A stretch of DNA of 64,000 nt from Pseudomonadota bacterium. GTDB lineage: Bacteria; Pseudomonadota; Alphaproteobacteria; Acetobacterales; Acetobacteraceae. The position numbers were made by a program, and so were the translations under genes. The notes beneath the pieces are model-generated. The model searched no databases. It saw only the letters and a program-made list of their open reading frames with translations, and was not told where the DNA came from. The stretch spans positions 206,325-270,324 of the forward strand of contig JAJZBV010000001.1 in assembly GCA_021851785.1 (NCBI GenBank). The letters run 5' to 3'. Each line of letters begins with the position of its first letter. Positions within the stretch are counted from its first letter, which is position 1. Below are positions 35,066 through 42,671 of this stretch, one piece after another.

Positions 35066-35737
35066 ATGTCAGAGCCAGAGCCGCCGCGCCGCGCCGCGCC
35101 GCCAGCCGCCTCCCCCCTTGTGATCAAGAAATACGCCAATCGGCGCCTCTACAATACCGAAAGTTCGAGCTACATCACGCTCGACACGCTCGCCGACATG
35201 GTGCGCGCGGGGCGGGATTTCGTGGTCTATGACGCCAAGACCGGCGACGACATCACCCGCGGCGTGCTCACCCAGATCATCGTCGATGAGGAAAACAAGG
35301 GCCGGGCGCTGCTGCCGACCGGGTTTCTGCGTCAGCTCATCGGGCTTTATGGCGAGGGTTTGCAGGGGCTTCTGCCGAGCTACCTCGAGCAGGCGATGGC
35401 GAGCTTCGCCGAGCAGCAGCAGCAGATGCGCCGGGCGATGCAACAGACGGTGGGCAGCCTGTTCCCCGGGGTCGAGGAGATGAGCCGGCGCAATCTCGCG
35501 ATGATGGAGCAGGCGATGAGTTTTTTCTCGCCGTTCCAGAAGGCGCGGGAGTCACGGGCCGGCTCGGCCGAGGAAACCGCCGAGCGCGAGCACGAAATCG
35601 CGGTGCTGCAGGCCGAGATCGCGGCGCTGCGGGCGGAGCTGGCCCGCCGCGGGGCGGGCGTGACCGCAAAGACGCCCGAGGCACCATCATCGGCGCCGCA
35701 ACCTGGGGGTGAAAAATCCGCCGGCAAACCCGGCTGA
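35066..35737 (+). CDS. phaR: Polyhydroxyalkanoate synthesis regulator PhaR
   Basis: A 223-residue DNA- and PHB-binding repressor that controls phasin and other PHB genes. The N-terminal PHB_acc_N domain is clear (LVIKKYANRRLYNTESSSYITLDTLADMVRAGRDFVVYDAKTGDDITRGVLTQII), followed by a PHB_acc region (LLPTGFLRQLIGLYGEGLQGLLPSYLEQAM) and a C-terminal coiled coil (REHEIAVLQAEIAALRAEL). The ORF track starts far upstream inside phaC; the ATG at 35066 with AGGGAAC before it is right. It is divergent from the PhaE-like/phaC pair. Candidate operators are at 12.65 kb and 14.98 kb. Confidence 0.94.
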   Translation: MSEPEPPRRAAPPAASPLVIKKYANRRLYNTESSSYITLDTLADMVRAGRDFVVYDAKTGDDITRGVLTQIIVDEENKGRALLPTGFLRQLIGLYGEGLQGLLPSYLEQAMASFAEQQQQMRRAMQQTVGSLFPGVEEMSRRNLAMMEQAMSFFSPFQKARESRAGSAEETAEREHEIAVLQAEIAALRAELARRGAGVTAKTPEAPSSAPQPGGEKSAGKPG

Positions 35738-35803
35738 ATGGCGGATTTCGGGGGGGAAACCACGGCGGCGGAACGATAAGGCGTTAATATATCGTTTTTC
35801 CTT

Positions 35804-35832
35804 TGACGATCTTTCGGAAAAGTGCCACATTC
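35804..35832 (+). promoter_or_regulatory. Putative promoter of the XRE regulator
   Basis: TTGACG (35804-35809), a 17-nt spacer and CACATT (35827-35832), about 90 nt before the regulator's ATG. Just upstream, AACGATA / TATCGTT (35772-35778, 35789-35795) followed by TTTTC forms an inverted repeat that could terminate phaR transcription. Confidence 0.45.
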
Positions 35833-35925
35833 GCGCATGGAGAGACGGTCGCAGGGCATGACCCCGTGACCAGAAGGTGTGAGAATCCGCAGTTTTCCTC
35901 GTTTTCGATCGTCTCGGAGGCCGCC

Positions 35926-36429
35926 ATGTCCAACCATGAAGCAATCCCCCCCCGCTACGACGCGGCAGAGGACGAAAGCGAGGGATCGCTGGCGCTGGAC
36001 CGGCTGCACGCGGCTGGTTTCGGGGACGCGGCGCCGCGGGAAAGCCGGCCCGCCGGCCGCGCCAGCCTCGCCGACCGCCATGTCGGCGCGCGCATCCGCG
36101 AACGCCGCACCATGCTCGGCCTCTCGCAGCAGCAGCTCGCCCAGATGATCGGCGTCACCTACCAGCAGGCGCATAAATACGAACGCGGCTTCAACCGCAT
36201 CTCGGCCGGCCGGCTCTATGACATCGCGGGGGTGCTCGGGGTGCCGATCGCGTGGTTTTTCGAGGGGCTGGCGCCGGACGAGGAAGCCCAGGCGGCGACC
36301 CCGCGCCAGCGCATGTGCCTGGAACTCGCCCGCAATTTCGCCGCGATCGACAATCTCAAGCACCAGGAAGCGCTGAGCAACATGGCCCGCGCGCTCGCCG
36401 CCCAATCGGCCGCGATGCACGGGCGCTGA
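35926..36429 (+). CDS. XRE-family helix-turn-helix transcriptional regulator
   Basis: A 167-residue regulator with an HTH_3/XRE domain in the middle: VGARIRERRTMLGLSQQQLAQMIGVTYQQAHKYERGFNRISAGRLYDIAGVLGV, followed by the WFFEGL motif common in alphaproteobacterial members. The ORF track extends 41 codons upstream; I chose the ATG at 35926 because CTCGGAGG is well placed. Targets are unknown. It converges on paaE, the last gene of the phenylacetate epoxidase operon, but no direct link is visible. Confidence 0.9.
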   Translation: MSNHEAIPPRYDAAEDESEGSLALDRLHAAGFGDAAPRESRPAGRASLADRHVGARIRERRTMLGLSQQQLAQMIGVTYQQAHKYERGFNRISAGRLYDIAGVLGVPIAWFFEGLAPDEEAQAATPRQRMCLELARNFAAIDNLKHQEALSNMARALAAQSAAMHGR

Positions 36430-36498
36430 CCCCCGCCAGCCGCCGCGCCCCCTCCGGCCAAACCGGAAGAATGACCGGGGCGTCATCGGGGCGGGGCG

Positions 36499-37572
36499 TC
36501 ACACCTGGTCGTAATCGAGCGTAACCTCGGGGCTGCGCGGCTGGGCCTGGCAGGTGAGGACGAAACCGGCCGCCAGTTCCCACGCCTCCAGCGAATAATT
36601 CACCGCCATATCGGCCTCGCCGGCGACCAGCCGCGCCCGGCACGAGCAGCACATGCCGCCGCGGCAGGCGTAAGGGAGATCGAGCCCGGCGCGCAGGCCG
36701 GCCGCGAGCACGCTCTCGCCGGCGGCGACCGGGATCAAATGGCGGCCGCCGTCGATGATCACCGTCGCCCGGCACGCGGACGCGATAGCGGCGGACGCTG
36801 CCGCGGGTGACGGCGGCGGAGGGGCGCCCGTCGAGAAGCGCTCGCGGCGGAGGCGCGCCTCGGGCATCCCTGCGGCCAGCAGCGCCGCCGTCACCGTCTC
36901 CGCCATCGCCGTCGGGCCGCAGATCAGGGCATGATCGATGGCCGCGGCGGGGATGGCGTGGCGGAGCAGGCGGGCGATCTTCTCGGCGTCCAGCCGGCCA
37001 TGGAGGAGATCGAGATCCTGGTGCTCACGCGACAGGATCGGAAAGAACGCGAAGCGGCCGGGAGCGCGGTTCTTGAGAGCGAACAATGCGTCGCGAAACA
37101 TCATCTCGGCGCCGCTCGGGGCGCCGTAGGCCAAAAAAAACCGGCTTTCGGGTTCTTGCGCCAAAATCGCGCGCAATTGCGAGAGGATCGGGGTGATGCC
37201 CGAGCCGGCGGCGAAAGCGGCGAAAACGCGCCTCGCGCCGGGCTCGGGGGCGAGGCCGAAACGGCCCGCCGGTGTCGCCACCTCGATCTCATCCCCGGCG
37301 GCAAGGCTTGTATTGGCCAGCGTCGAGAAAACCCCACCCGGCACCTGCTTCACGGCGATGCGGAGTTCGCGGTCGCCGGGCGCGCTGCAAATCGAATAGG
37401 AGCGCCGGATCTCGGCGCCATCCACGACGAGGCGGAGCGTCAGATACTGCCCCGGCGTGAAGCGGAACGCTTCCCGCAGCGCCGGCGGGACGGCAAAGGC
37501 GAGCGAAACCGCGGATGGCGTCTCGCGCCGCACCTCGCGAAGCGCCAGGCGATGGAAGGCGCGGCGGGTCAT
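36499..37572 (-). CDS. paaE: Phenylacetyl-CoA epoxidase reductase subunit
   Basis: This supplies electrons from NADPH to the PaaABC(D) epoxidase. 357 residues: an N-terminal FAD-binding ferredoxin-reductase domain (RFTPGQYLTLRL, RRSYSICSAPGD near residue 50), an NAD-binding domain (FAAGSGITPILSQLRAIL near 120; CGPTAMAETV near 220) and a C-terminal plant-type 2Fe-2S domain (CRGGMCCSCRARLVAGE, distal Cys in LTCQAQP). The start codon is partly inside a hairpin arm (see the repeat at 37571-37715), which separates it from paaD by 145 nt, unlike the tight packing of paaA-D. Confidence 0.95.
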   Translation of the reverse strand: MTRRAFHRLALREVRRETPSAVSLAFAVPPALREAFRFTPGQYLTLRLVVDGAEIRRSYSICSAPGDRELRIAVKQVPGGVFSTLANTSLAAGDEIEVATPAGRFGLAPEPGARRVFAAFAAGSGITPILSQLRAILAQEPESRFFLAYGAPSGAEMMFRDALFALKNRAPGRFAFFPILSREHQDLDLLHGRLDAEKIARLLRHAIPAAAIDHALICGPTAMAETVTAALLAAGMPEARLRRERFSTGAPPPPSPAAASAAIASACRATVIIDGGRHLIPVAAGESVLAAGLRAGLDLPYACRGGMCCSCRARLVAGEADMAVNYSLEAWELAAGFVLTCQAQPRSPEVTLDYDQV

Positions 37573-37715
37573 ACCAGCCGCCGGCGACGTTGACCCATGA
37601 CGTGTGGGTCAACATCGGCTGGTATCGAGTCATATTCCGCGCGCCGCCGCCGGCCAACCCGGCGCGCATTCCAGCCGGTCGGATGGTCGGAAGAGTCGGC
37701 CATTCGACCGGCTGG
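37571..37715. repeat. Paired long hairpins (BIME-like) between paaD and paaE
   Basis: Unit 1 (37571-37625): outer arms ATACCAGCCG / CGGCTGGTAT and inner arms GTTGACCCA / TGGGTCAAC, all perfect. Unit 2 (37671-37715): arms CCAGCCGGTCG / CGACCGGCTGG with an imperfect inner stem ATGGTCGG / CGGCCAT. The two units share CCAGCCG...CGGCTGGTAT outer ends and are 45 bp apart. The paaE ATG starts in the outer arm of unit 1; the paaD stop lies 3 nt beyond unit 2. Confidence 0.9.
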
Positions 37716-37717
37716 TA

Positions 37718-38176
37718 TCAGTGGCATTTGAACGCATCGAAGGGTTCGCGGCAGGCGGTGCAGCGCCATAGCGCCTTGCACGCCGCCGCGCCGAACGCGG
37801 AGAGCAACTCGGTCGCCGGGGATGCACAGCGCGGGCAAGACGGCGCCCGTGGCGAGGGTGGCGCGATCCCGGCCGCGGCGAGCTTCCGCCGGCCTTCCTC
37901 GCTCAGCCAATCCGTCGTCCAGGCCGGGGCGAGCACGGTTCGCACCCGCACCGAGGCGATCCCGGCCGCATCCAGGGCACGGTGGATAGCGGCGGTGATT
38001 TCCACCATCGCCGGGCAGCCGGAATAGGTCGGGGTGATCGAGACCTCGACCCCGTCCCCGTCGCGCTCGACGCCGCGCAGAATGCCGAGATCGGCGATCG
38101 TGAGAAACGGCAGTTCGGGATCCGAGACCCGCGCCAGCGCCGCCCGCGCCCGTGCCGCGAGATCCGCGCCGCTCAC
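37718..38176 (-). CDS. paaD: Phenylacetyl-CoA epoxidase assembly protein PaaD
   Basis: A 152-residue DUF59/MIP18-type protein needed for assembly of the epoxidase, probably its iron or Fe-S cofactor. The core VSDPELPFLTIADLGILRGV and ITPTYSGCPAMVEI is typical, and the C terminus has the Zn-ribbon-like pairs CPRC and CTAC. The start is a GTG in GTGA overlap with the paaC stop; the ORF track's 186-residue version begins inside paaC. Confidence 0.93.
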   Translation of the reverse strand: MSGADLAARARAALARVSDPELPFLTIADLGILRGVERDGDGVEVSITPTYSGCPAMVEITAAIHRALDAAGIASVRVRTVLAPAWTTDWLSEEGRRKLAAAGIAPPSPRAPSCPRCASPATELLSAFGAAACKALWRCTACREPFDAFKCH

Positions 38177-38982
38177 CACCGCACTCCCGGATGGCTGCGG
38201 GCGAGATGCTGCATGGTGGCGAGCAGATGGCCGAGATGTTCGGAATGCCGCCCCGCGCGTCCGCCGCTCGGCGCCCATTCCCCGCCCGGGCGGGTGAGAT
38301 TGGCTTCGGCGAAAACCCGCGCGATGGTCGCCTCCCAGCGCGGGCGCAGCGCCGCCGGATCGATCACCGTGCCGGCGTCACTCAGCGCCGCCTCGCCGGC
38401 ATCGGCGAGAAACATCTCGCCGGTGAACGGCCAGAGCGTATCGAGCGCCACGGCGAGACGGCGATGGCTTTCCTCCGTGCCGTCGCCAAGGCGGATCACC
38501 CAGCCGGCGGCGTGGCGGAGATGATAGGCCATCTCCTTCTCGGCCTTGGCGGCGATGGCGGCGAGTGTGGCATCGCCGGCGACGACCATCGCCCGCCAAT
38601 AGGGATCGGCGAAGGCGGCATAGAGGAAATGGCGCAGCATCGTCATCGCGAAATCGCCGTTCGGCTGTTCGACGAGGAGGAGATTGTGGAATTGCGGCGG
38701 GTCGCGGAAATAAGCGAAATCGCCCTCGCCATGCCCGGCCCCCTCGATTGCGCCGGCATACTCATAGAGCAGCCGCGCCTGGCCGATCAGATCGAGGGCG
38801 AGATTGGCGAGCGCCAGCTCCTCCTCCAGGAGCGGCGCGTGTCCGGTCCATTCCGAGAGGCGATGGCCGAGGATCAGCGCGTCATCGGCGCGGGCGAGGA
38901 CGTGGGAGAGAAGCGGCGTCTCCGCCAGGGTGAGGGCGCTACCCACCTTCCCGCCCACCGCCTGCTCACATATGCCCGACAT
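38173..38982 (-). CDS. paaC: Phenylacetyl-CoA epoxidase subunit PaaC
   Basis: The non-catalytic ferritin-like structural subunit paired with PaaA. 269 residues with HRLSEWTGHAPLLEEELALANLALDLIGQARLLYEYAGAIEG near residue 40, DFAYFRDPPQFHNLLLVEQPNGDFA, and KAEKEMAYHLRHAAGWVIRLGDGTEESHRR. The ORF track starts too far upstream; the ATG at 38982 (MSGICEQ) overlaps the end of paaB by 17 nt. Confidence 0.94.
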   Translation of the reverse strand: MSGICEQAVGGKVGSALTLAETPLLSHVLARADDALILGHRLSEWTGHAPLLEEELALANLALDLIGQARLLYEYAGAIEGAGHGEGDFAYFRDPPQFHNLLLVEQPNGDFAMTMLRHFLYAAFADPYWRAMVVAGDATLAAIAAKAEKEMAYHLRHAAGWVIRLGDGTEESHRRLAVALDTLWPFTGEMFLADAGEAALSDAGTVIDPAALRPRWEATIARVFAEANLTRPGGEWAPSGGRAGRHSEHLGHLLATMQHLARSHPGVRW

Positions 38983-39253
38983 CCTCGGGCACCTCGTAAA
39001 ATGTCGGATGACGATAAATTTTCGACCCGGTCGGCTCGAACAGCATCCCCGCCTCGTCGGGGTCGGAGGCGATGATGGCGGCGGCCGGCACCACCCAGAG
39101 CGAGGCCGCCTCGCCGCGGCGGGTGAAAAGATCGCGTGCCGCCTGTAGCGCCATTTCGGCATCGGCGGCGTGGAGCGAGCCGGCATGGCGATGGGCGAGC
39201 CCGTTGCGGCTGCGGATGAACACCTCCCAAAGCGGCGAAAGATCCGCGCTCAT
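38966..39253 (-). CDS. paaB: Phenylacetyl-CoA epoxidase subunit PaaB
   Basis: A 95-residue small subunit of the multicomponent epoxidase. The start [42 protein letters not shown] and the later [10 protein letters not shown] are characteristic. It overlaps paaA by 4 nt and paaC by 17 nt, indicating translational coupling. Confidence 0.95.
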   Translation of the reverse strand: MSADLSPLWEVFIRSRNGLAHRHAGSLHAADAEMALQAARDLFTRRGEAASLWVVPAAAIIASDPDEAGMLFEPTGSKIYRHPTFYEVPEDVGHM

Positions 39254-40236
39254 GCCGCTCGTGCCTTCGCCGCGCGCCGCTTTTCGGCGTGCGCGCGGGC
39301 GGCCTCCCTCACCCAGCCGCCCTCGTCATGGGCGCGGCGCCGCGCCTCCAGGCGTTCCCGATTGCACGGGCCGTTTCCGGCGAGCACCGCCTCGAACTCC
39401 GCCCAGTCGATCGGGCCGGCGCGCCAATGGCCGGTTTCGGGATCGAAGGCGAGCGCCGGGTCGGGGAGGGTGAGGCCGAGGAATTGCGCCTGCGGCACCG
39501 TCGCGTCGAGGAATTTCTGACGCAGTTCGTCGTTGGAGAAACGCTTGATCTTCCAGCGCGCAGAGTGCTGGCTGTGGCGGCTTTGCGCGTCCGGCGGGCC
39601 GAACATCATCAAAACCGGCCACCACCAGCGATCGAGCGCGTCCTGCGCCATCGCCTTCTGTGCCGCGGTGCCGCGGCAGAGGGTCAGCATGATCTCGAAG
39701 CCCTGGCGCTGGTGAAAACTCTCCTCCTTGCAGATCCGGATCATCGCCCGGGCGTAAGGACCATAGGAGCAGCGGCAGAGCGGGATCTGGTTCATGATCG
39801 CGGCGCCATCGACCAGCCAGCCGATGGCGCCGATATCCGCCCAGGTGAGCGTCGGGTAGTTGAAAATCGAGGAATATTTCGCGGCCCCGGCCAGCAGTTG
39901 ATCGACCAGCGTCTCACGCGCGACGCCGAGCGTCTCGGCGGCGGCGTAGAGATAAAGCCCGTGCCCGCCCTCGTCCTGGACCTTGGCGAGCAGTGCCGCC
40001 TTGCGCCGGAGCGAGGGCGCGCGGGTGATCCAGTTGCCCTCCGGCAGCATGCCGACGATTTCGGAATGCGCGTGCTGGCTGATCTGGCGGATCAGGGTGC
40101 GGCGATAGGCCTCGGGCATGAAATCCTGGGGCTCGATACGCTGTTCGGCGTCGATCCGCGCCTGAAACCGCGCCGCCGCGGCCGTGTCCGCAGGCTTGCT
40201 TTGCGCCTCGGCGGTGTCCAAAGCCTGGGTATACAT
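39250..40236 (-). CDS. paaA: Phenylacetyl-CoA epoxidase catalytic subunit PaaA
   Basis: The di-iron oxygenase subunit that epoxidises phenylacetyl-CoA at ring carbons 1-2. 328 residues, first gene of the operon. The ferritin-like core is recognisable: [58 protein letters not shown] and [18 protein letters not shown], which supply Glu and His iron ligands. The start follows GAGGG. Upstream is a palindrome ATCGTT-N4-AACGAT next to an AT-rich promoter region. Later pathway genes (paaG, paaZ, paaJ, paaK) are not in the window. Confidence 0.95.
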   Translation of the reverse strand: MYTQALDTAEAQSKPADTAAAARFQARIDAEQRIEPQDFMPEAYRRTLIRQISQHAHSEIVGMLPEGNWITRAPSLRRKAALLAKVQDEGGHGLYLYAAAETLGVARETLVDQLLAGAAKYSSIFNYPTLTWADIGAIGWLVDGAAIMNQIPLCRCSYGPYARAMIRICKEESFHQRQGFEIMLTLCRGTAAQKAMAQDALDRWWWPVLMMFGPPDAQSRHSQHSARWKIKRFSNDELRQKFLDATVPQAQFLGLTLPDPALAFDPETGHWRAGPIDWAEFEAVLAGNGPCNRERLEARRRAHDEGGWVREAARAHAEKRRAAKARAA

Positions 40237-40287
40237 CGGCGCAGCCCTCGGACCATGGGGTCAGTGCCGCAAGATATATAACAGAAT

Positions 40288-40303
40288 ATCGTTTTTCAAC
40301 GAT
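40288..40303 (-). promoter_or_regulatory. Palindromic operator in the paaA promoter
   Basis: ATCGTT-TTTC-AACGAT, a perfect 6-bp palindrome with a 4-nt spacer, lies 51 nt upstream of the paaA ATG. On the minus strand it overlaps a TTGAAA that could serve as the -35, with TATCTT 17 nt further as the -10. It is a reasonable binding site for a phenylacetyl-CoA-responsive repressor (PaaR/PaaX type), but no such gene is visible in the window. Confidence 0.5.
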
Positions 40304-40313
40304 TTTCCGTAAT

Positions 40314-41120
40314 TCATTCGTCGCGCGCCAGGAGCAGCGCCGCGAGGCGCGCGAATTCCGCGACGCTCAGGGTTTCGGCGCGGCGGGTCGGATCGATCCC
40401 GGCGGCGGCCAGCAGCGCCTCACCGCCGAGCGGCGCGAGCGCGCGGCGCAGCATCTTGCGGCGCTGGCCGAACGCGGCGGCACTGACCCGCTCGAGCGCG
40501 GCGCGGAGCGCTGGCGGCGGCTGGCTCGGATGCGGGCGCAGCACAACCACCGCCGAGGCGACGGCGGGCGGCGGGGTGAACGCCGCCGGCGGGAGACGCA
40601 AGACCAGATCGGTCGCGCAGAGGAACTGCGCCAGCACCGCGAGCCGGCCATAAGCGGGGCTGTCCGGCGGCGCGCAAATCCGTTCCGCGACCTCGAGCTG
40701 AAACATCAGCACCAGGCGCTCGAAGGCGCCGGCCGCGCGCAGCCAGGAGATCAGCAAGGGGGTCGCGATATTATAGGGAAGATTGGCGACGATCGCGCGC
40801 GGCGCCGGCGTGAGCGCCGGATAGTCGAGGCCGAGCGCGTCCGCCTCGATCACCGCGAGCCGCGCCCCGGCGGCGGGCTGCAATTCGGCCAGCGCCGCGA
40901 TCGCGCGGCGGTCGATCTCGATCGCGGTGACGCTGGCGGCTGGGCTTGCGAGCAAGGCGCGGGTGAGCCCGCCCGGTCCCGGGCCGATTTCGATCACATG
41001 CACGCCGGCGAGCGGCGCGGCGGCGGCGGCGATGCGGGCGGTGAGGTTGAGATCGAGCAGAAAATGCTGGCCCAACGCCTTGCGCGCCGCCAGGCCATGG
41101 CGGGCGATGACGTCGCGCAA
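40314..41120 (-). CDS. ksgA: 16S rRNA (adenine1518-N6/adenine1519-N6)-dimethyltransferase
   Basis: This dimethylates two adjacent adenosines near the 3' end of 16S rRNA during ribosome assembly. About 268 residues. It has the KsgA N terminus RHGLAARKALGQHFLLDLNLTARI, SAM motif HVIEIGPGPGGLTRALL near residue 45, and the catalytic NLPYNIATPLL near 115. The ORF track starts inside a family A repeat; no ATG or GTG is available, and the TTG at 41120 (encoding LRDVIARHG) is the likely start. Unlike most bacteria there is no pdxA between surA and ksgA. Confidence 0.93.
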   Translation of the reverse strand: MRDVIARHGLAARKALGQHFLLDLNLTARIAAAAAPLAGVHVIEIGPGPGGLTRALLASPAASVTAIEIDRRAIAALAELQPAAGARLAVIEADALGLDYPALTPAPRAIVANLPYNIATPLLISWLRAAGAFERLVLMFQLEVAERICAPPDSPAYGRLAVLAQFLCATDLVLRLPPAAFTPPPAVASAVVVLRPHPSQPPPALRAALERVSAAAFGQRRKMLRRALAPLGGEALLAAAGIDPTRRAETLSVAEFARLAALLLARDE

Positions 41121-41131
41121 CGGCTCGGAGC

Positions 41132-41193
41132 GGGCAGTGCCGCAGGCGCCGCCCAACGGGGAAAAAGTTTTTGGTTCTTTTTCCAAAAAGAAC
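41132..41193 (-). repeat. Dispersed palindromic element, family A, copy 3
   Basis: Read leftward after the surA stop: the hairpin GTTCTTTTT-GG-AAAAAGAAC lacks only a base or two of the other copies (41174-41193), then CAAAAACTTTTTCCCC, then the GC-rich inverted repeat GGGCGGCGCCTGCGGCACTGCCC-like (41132-41154, imperfect). It begins 18 nt after the surA stop and ends 11 nt before the ksgA start codon. Confidence 0.8.
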
Positions 41194-41211
41194 AGCTTTC
41201 TCGTTATTCTC

Positions 41212-42612
41212 TCAAACCCCTCCGATGCGCTGGTCGATCGAGGCGCGGCGGTGGAGATCGCGCATCATCTGGCGCGAGATCAGTTCGACGCGCTGGCTGA
41301 AGAGCTGGTTCATCACCTCTTCCTTGGACGGCATGCCGAGATTGCGCTCCTCGCGCGCGCAGACGATGACCACCATGATGCCTTCCTGGGTCACCAGGGG
41401 TTCGCTCGGCTTGTTCTCGGTGAGTTTGCCGAGAAGGGTGCGGAGTTCCGGCGGATTGATGGCTTCGAGGCGGACATCGACCGGGTCGGGCCGCGGCGGA
41501 TTGCCGGCCGCCTTGTCGGCCGCCGCCATGGCGTCGCAGCTATGCACCGTGGTCGAGATCTGTTTGGCCCGCAGCAGCATGTCGTGCTGCTGCTGGGTCG
41601 GGTTCTGGGGGTCGAGCGGGGTCGCGAATTTCAGGAACACTTGGCGGATCTTGAGCAGGGTCGCGGGGTCGTTGCCGATCTGGCGCTTGGCGAGCAGGGT
41701 GACGATGGAGAGCCCGCCGGCGACCGGCACCGGGTTGCTGATCGCGCCCGGCGGCATCTCGGTGACCAGGTGGGCGACCGGGGATTCGAGCTGGTTGGGC
41801 CGCACCCAGCCGAGATCGCCGCCCTGCAAGGCGGTCTGGCTCTGGCTGAACTGCGCCGCGACGACGGCGAACGGCGCGCCATTGCGCAATTGCTGGATCA
41901 CGGTTTCGGCGAAACGCTGGGTATCGGCGGCGCGCGCCGGCTCGTCGATGGGGAGGAAAATCTCCGCGACATGATATTCCATCTGGCCGGTCTCGGCCTT
42001 GATCATGTGCAATTGCTCGTTGACGTCCTGCTCGGTGACGCGGTCGGCGACGCCGATCTGTTCGCGCAAAACGCGCGACCAGCCGAGCTGCACGCGGGTC
42101 TGGTCGTAAAGCGTGTGGATCTCGGCGCCATCGGAGGCAAGCCGGCGCGCCAGCGTCCCCGGCGGCATGTTGTTGCGCTTTTCGAGATTGCCGATGGTCT
42201 CGGCGATGTCCTTATCGGTGACGGCGATCTTGCGCCGCTGCACCTCCTGCAGGCGGAGCCGCTCATCGATCAGCTCGCGCACCACCTGCGGCGTCAGCCG
42301 GTCGAGCACCTCGCGGGTGACGGGAAGCCCGCTGGAGAGGGCGAACAGGCGGCGGCGGTTATCGACGTCCTGGGCGCTGATGACATCGCCGTTGACGACC
42401 GCGACGATGCGCGATTCCTGCTCGGGATCGATGATATCGCCCGCCGCCTCGTGCTTGGCGGGCGGCCTGGCGGCGGGGGCATTCGCGTTGCCGGGGGCGG
42501 TCGCCTGGGCGAGCAGCATCTCGGCGCGGAGCGGGCTGGCGGCGAGCAACAGGGCCGCGAACACCAGCGGGAACAGGAAGCGGGGCAGGGTTTTCCTCCA
42601 GATCGGCGGCAT
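41212..42612 (-). CDS. surA: Periplasmic chaperone and peptidyl-prolyl isomerase SurA
   Basis: This escorts outer-membrane proteins, including LptD, through the periplasm. 466 residues with signal peptide ending ASPLRAEM, a SurA_N domain (VNGDVISAQDVDNRRRLFALSSGLPVTREVLDRLTPQVVRELIDERLRLQEV), and a parvulin domain (VAEIFLPIDEPARAADTQRFAETVIQQLRNGAPFAVVAAQFSQSQTALQGGDLGWV). It follows lptD in the same direction, with 59 nt between. Confidence 0.93.
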   Translation of the reverse strand: MPPIWRKTLPRFLFPLVFAALLLAASPLRAEMLLAQATAPGNANAPAARPPAKHEAAGDIIDPEQESRIVAVVNGDVISAQDVDNRRRLFALSSGLPVTREVLDRLTPQVVRELIDERLRLQEVQRRKIAVTDKDIAETIGNLEKRNNMPPGTLARRLASDGAEIHTLYDQTRVQLGWSRVLREQIGVADRVTEQDVNEQLHMIKAETGQMEYHVAEIFLPIDEPARAADTQRFAETVIQQLRNGAPFAVVAAQFSQSQTALQGGDLGWVRPNQLESPVAHLVTEMPPGAISNPVPVAGGLSIVTLLAKRQIGNDPATLLKIRQVFLKFATPLDPQNPTQQQHDMLLRAKQISTTVHSCDAMAAADKAAGNPPRPDPVDVRLEAINPPELRTLLGKLTENKPSEPLVTQEGIMVVIVCAREERNLGMPSKEEVMNQLFSQRVELISRQMMRDLHRRASIDQRIGGV

Positions 42613-42671
42613 CGGCGGAACCTTACCTCACCACGGCATCGCTCGGCCAGCGGGATGCGCAATACGCCATA

